Source: Paenibacillus plantarum
GTDB lineage: Bacteria; Bacillota; Bacilli; Paenibacillales; NBRC-103111
Length of the DNA: 64,000 nucleotides
NCBI RefSeq assembly: GCF_013141695.1
Contig: NZ_WHNY01000067.1
Span: 583,107 to 647,106, forward strand
Reading direction: 5' to 3'
Part shown: one piece after another, positions 63,218 through 64,000 of the stretch
Layout of the letters: every line of letters starts with the position of its first letter
Position numbering within the stretch: the first letter of the stretch is position 1
Translations under genes and position numbers: made by a program
The notes under the pieces: generated by a model
The model's database searches: none
The model's input: the letters and a program-made list of their open reading frames with translations, nothing else
What the model was told of the DNA's origin: nothing

Positions 63218-64000
63218 ATGGATGCTATTTATAATCGCTTAGTTAGCTTGAATGATGAATTAACGGAAGCTACGCTTCTGGGGCAGATTCTGGATCCGCA
63301 ATCCAAATATTACGGAGGTATTGTGGACGAAACGGGCATTGCCCGAGCGAATCACATGAGTACACCGCGTATGATAGCTGGTTGGGCTTCTGCTTTGGTG
63401 AATCCGGATTCTCGCTATTATCAAGATAGCTTGCTATTGAACGCATTGGATAAAGCGGTCGCGTTCATGCTGAACAGACAACATGCGGATGGTACGGTTT
63501 CACTGGGTTCTACGAATTATAATTCTCCCCCCGATACCGCGTTCGTAGTCGGTGGCGTGACACAAATGTACCAACTGCTTAACAAACACGACTGGGCTGA
63601 ACTTGAGCCTGTGACAGCTAAGCTGAAGCTCTTCTTGGAACGAACGATACCAGCCATGCTGACTGGTGGTTGCCACACGCCGAATCATCGATGGGTGATT
63701 ACCGCTGCACTATGTCTATTATTTGAAATTTTCCCACAGCCCGAGTTGCTTGCACGAGCGGAAGACTGGTTAGCTGAAGGATTAGATATAACTGAAGATG
63801 GGGAATGGACAGAGCGCAGCAACGGGATCTATAACGCAGTTAGCAATATTGCCCTATATCATACGGGTCGTTTGATGAACCGTCCTGAACTGATCGCATG
63901 TGTGCGAAGTAATCTTCGTATGATGATGTACTTAATTCACCCTTCTGGTGAAGTAGTAACGGACTACTCAGGACGTCAGGATTTCGGTCAGACCGCTACG
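63218..64000 (+). CDS. unrecognised alpha-helical protein, cut by the window edge
   Basis: The ATG at 63218 has AAGGTGA six bases upstream and lies 10 bp after the isomerase stop, so it belongs to the same operon. The frame stays open to the last base (261 codons). The visible part is mostly helical with Trp/Tyr/His-rich loops (STPRMIAGWASALV, QHADGTVSLGSTNYNSPPD, TPNHRWVITAALCLLFE), reminiscent of alpha/alpha-toroid glycan lyases or hydrolases such as the heparinase II/III type. No signal peptide is seen. The family assignment is tentative. Confidence 0.75.
   Translation, partial: MDAIYNRLVSLNDELTEATLLGQILDPQSKYYGGIVDETGIARANHMSTPRMIAGWASALVNPDSRYYQDSLLLNALDKAVAFMLNRQHADGTVSLGSTNYNSPPDTAFVVGGVTQMYQLLNKHDWAELEPVTAKLKLFLERTIPAMLTGGCHTPNHRWVITAALCLLFEIFPQPELLARAEDWLAEGLDITEDGEWTERSNGIYNAVSNIALYHTGRLMNRPELIACVRSNLRMMMYLIHPSGEVVTDYSGRQDFGQTAT

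Overview
The window looks like chromosomal DNA of a spore-forming, plant- or soil-associated Firmicute close to Paenibacillus. The evidence is the gene content: YesM/YesN-type sensor kinase and AraC response-regulator pairs, several carbohydrate ABC importers without their own ATPase, a giant S-layer-homology (SLH) protein, a Bacillus-type Des/DesR cold system, YdjO, strong AGGAGG-like ribosome sites, sigma-A promoters and intrinsic terminators. No rRNA, tRNA, CRISPR array, transposase, integrase or phage structural gene was seen.

Layout. 1-2.1 kb: a secreted sialidase-fold protein broken by a frameshift. 2.1-3.1 kb: a D-2-hydroxyacid dehydrogenase. 3.1-4.07 kb: a long intergenic stretch with dispersed repeats, a C-depleted tract and a G-quadruplex-type motif. 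4.07-12.1 kb: a sugar ABC importer (binding protein, two permeases), its two-component system and a second, paralogous binding protein behind a cre-like site. 12.2-16.2 kb: a metallo-hydrolase, a divergent pair of XRE regulators with a phage-like operator region, two unrecognised genes, and a decayed collagen-like/YVTN surface-protein gene. 16.2-18.9 kb: a cold-adaptation island (ydjO, csp, des, desR) with a csp leader attenuator and no desK. 18.9-23.1 kb: a Ugp-like importer divergent from a glycerophosphodiester phosphodiesterase. 23.3-32.8 kb: a fusion of a catalytically dead alpha/beta hydrolase with a SARP-type regulator, followed by a 2650-residue SLH protein with eighteen 294-bp tandem repeats. 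33.1-39.3 kb: an RND efflux pump, its adaptor and an unknown exported protein. 39.4-42.8 kb: a second YesM/YesN pair. 43.0-46.5 kb: a FAD-dependent oxidoreductase divergent from a LacI regulator. 46.6-55.8 kb: an inositol catabolic operon (iolD-E-C-A-J-G-B) closed by another LacI regulator. 56.3-64.0 kb: a LplB/LplC/LplA-type importer with two Gfo/Idh/MocA dehydrogenases, a TIM-barrel isomerase and the start of an unrecognised alpha-helical protein, cut by the window edge.

How it works together. Most of the window serves uptake and breakdown of sugars, polyols and glycerophosphodiesters, each module with its own regulator. The inositol operon encodes every step from myo-inositol to acetyl-CoA. 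Its promoter (TTGCCA-N17-TATGAT) is followed by three AGCGCT-centred operators spaced exactly 23 bp apart. The LacI/oxidoreductase promoters overlap back to back and are flanked by two ACTCGAGT palindromes. The most unusual items are the pseudo-hydrolase/SARP fusion beside the giant SLH protein, the phased iol operators, the csp leader terminator, and the RND operon with an exported third component.
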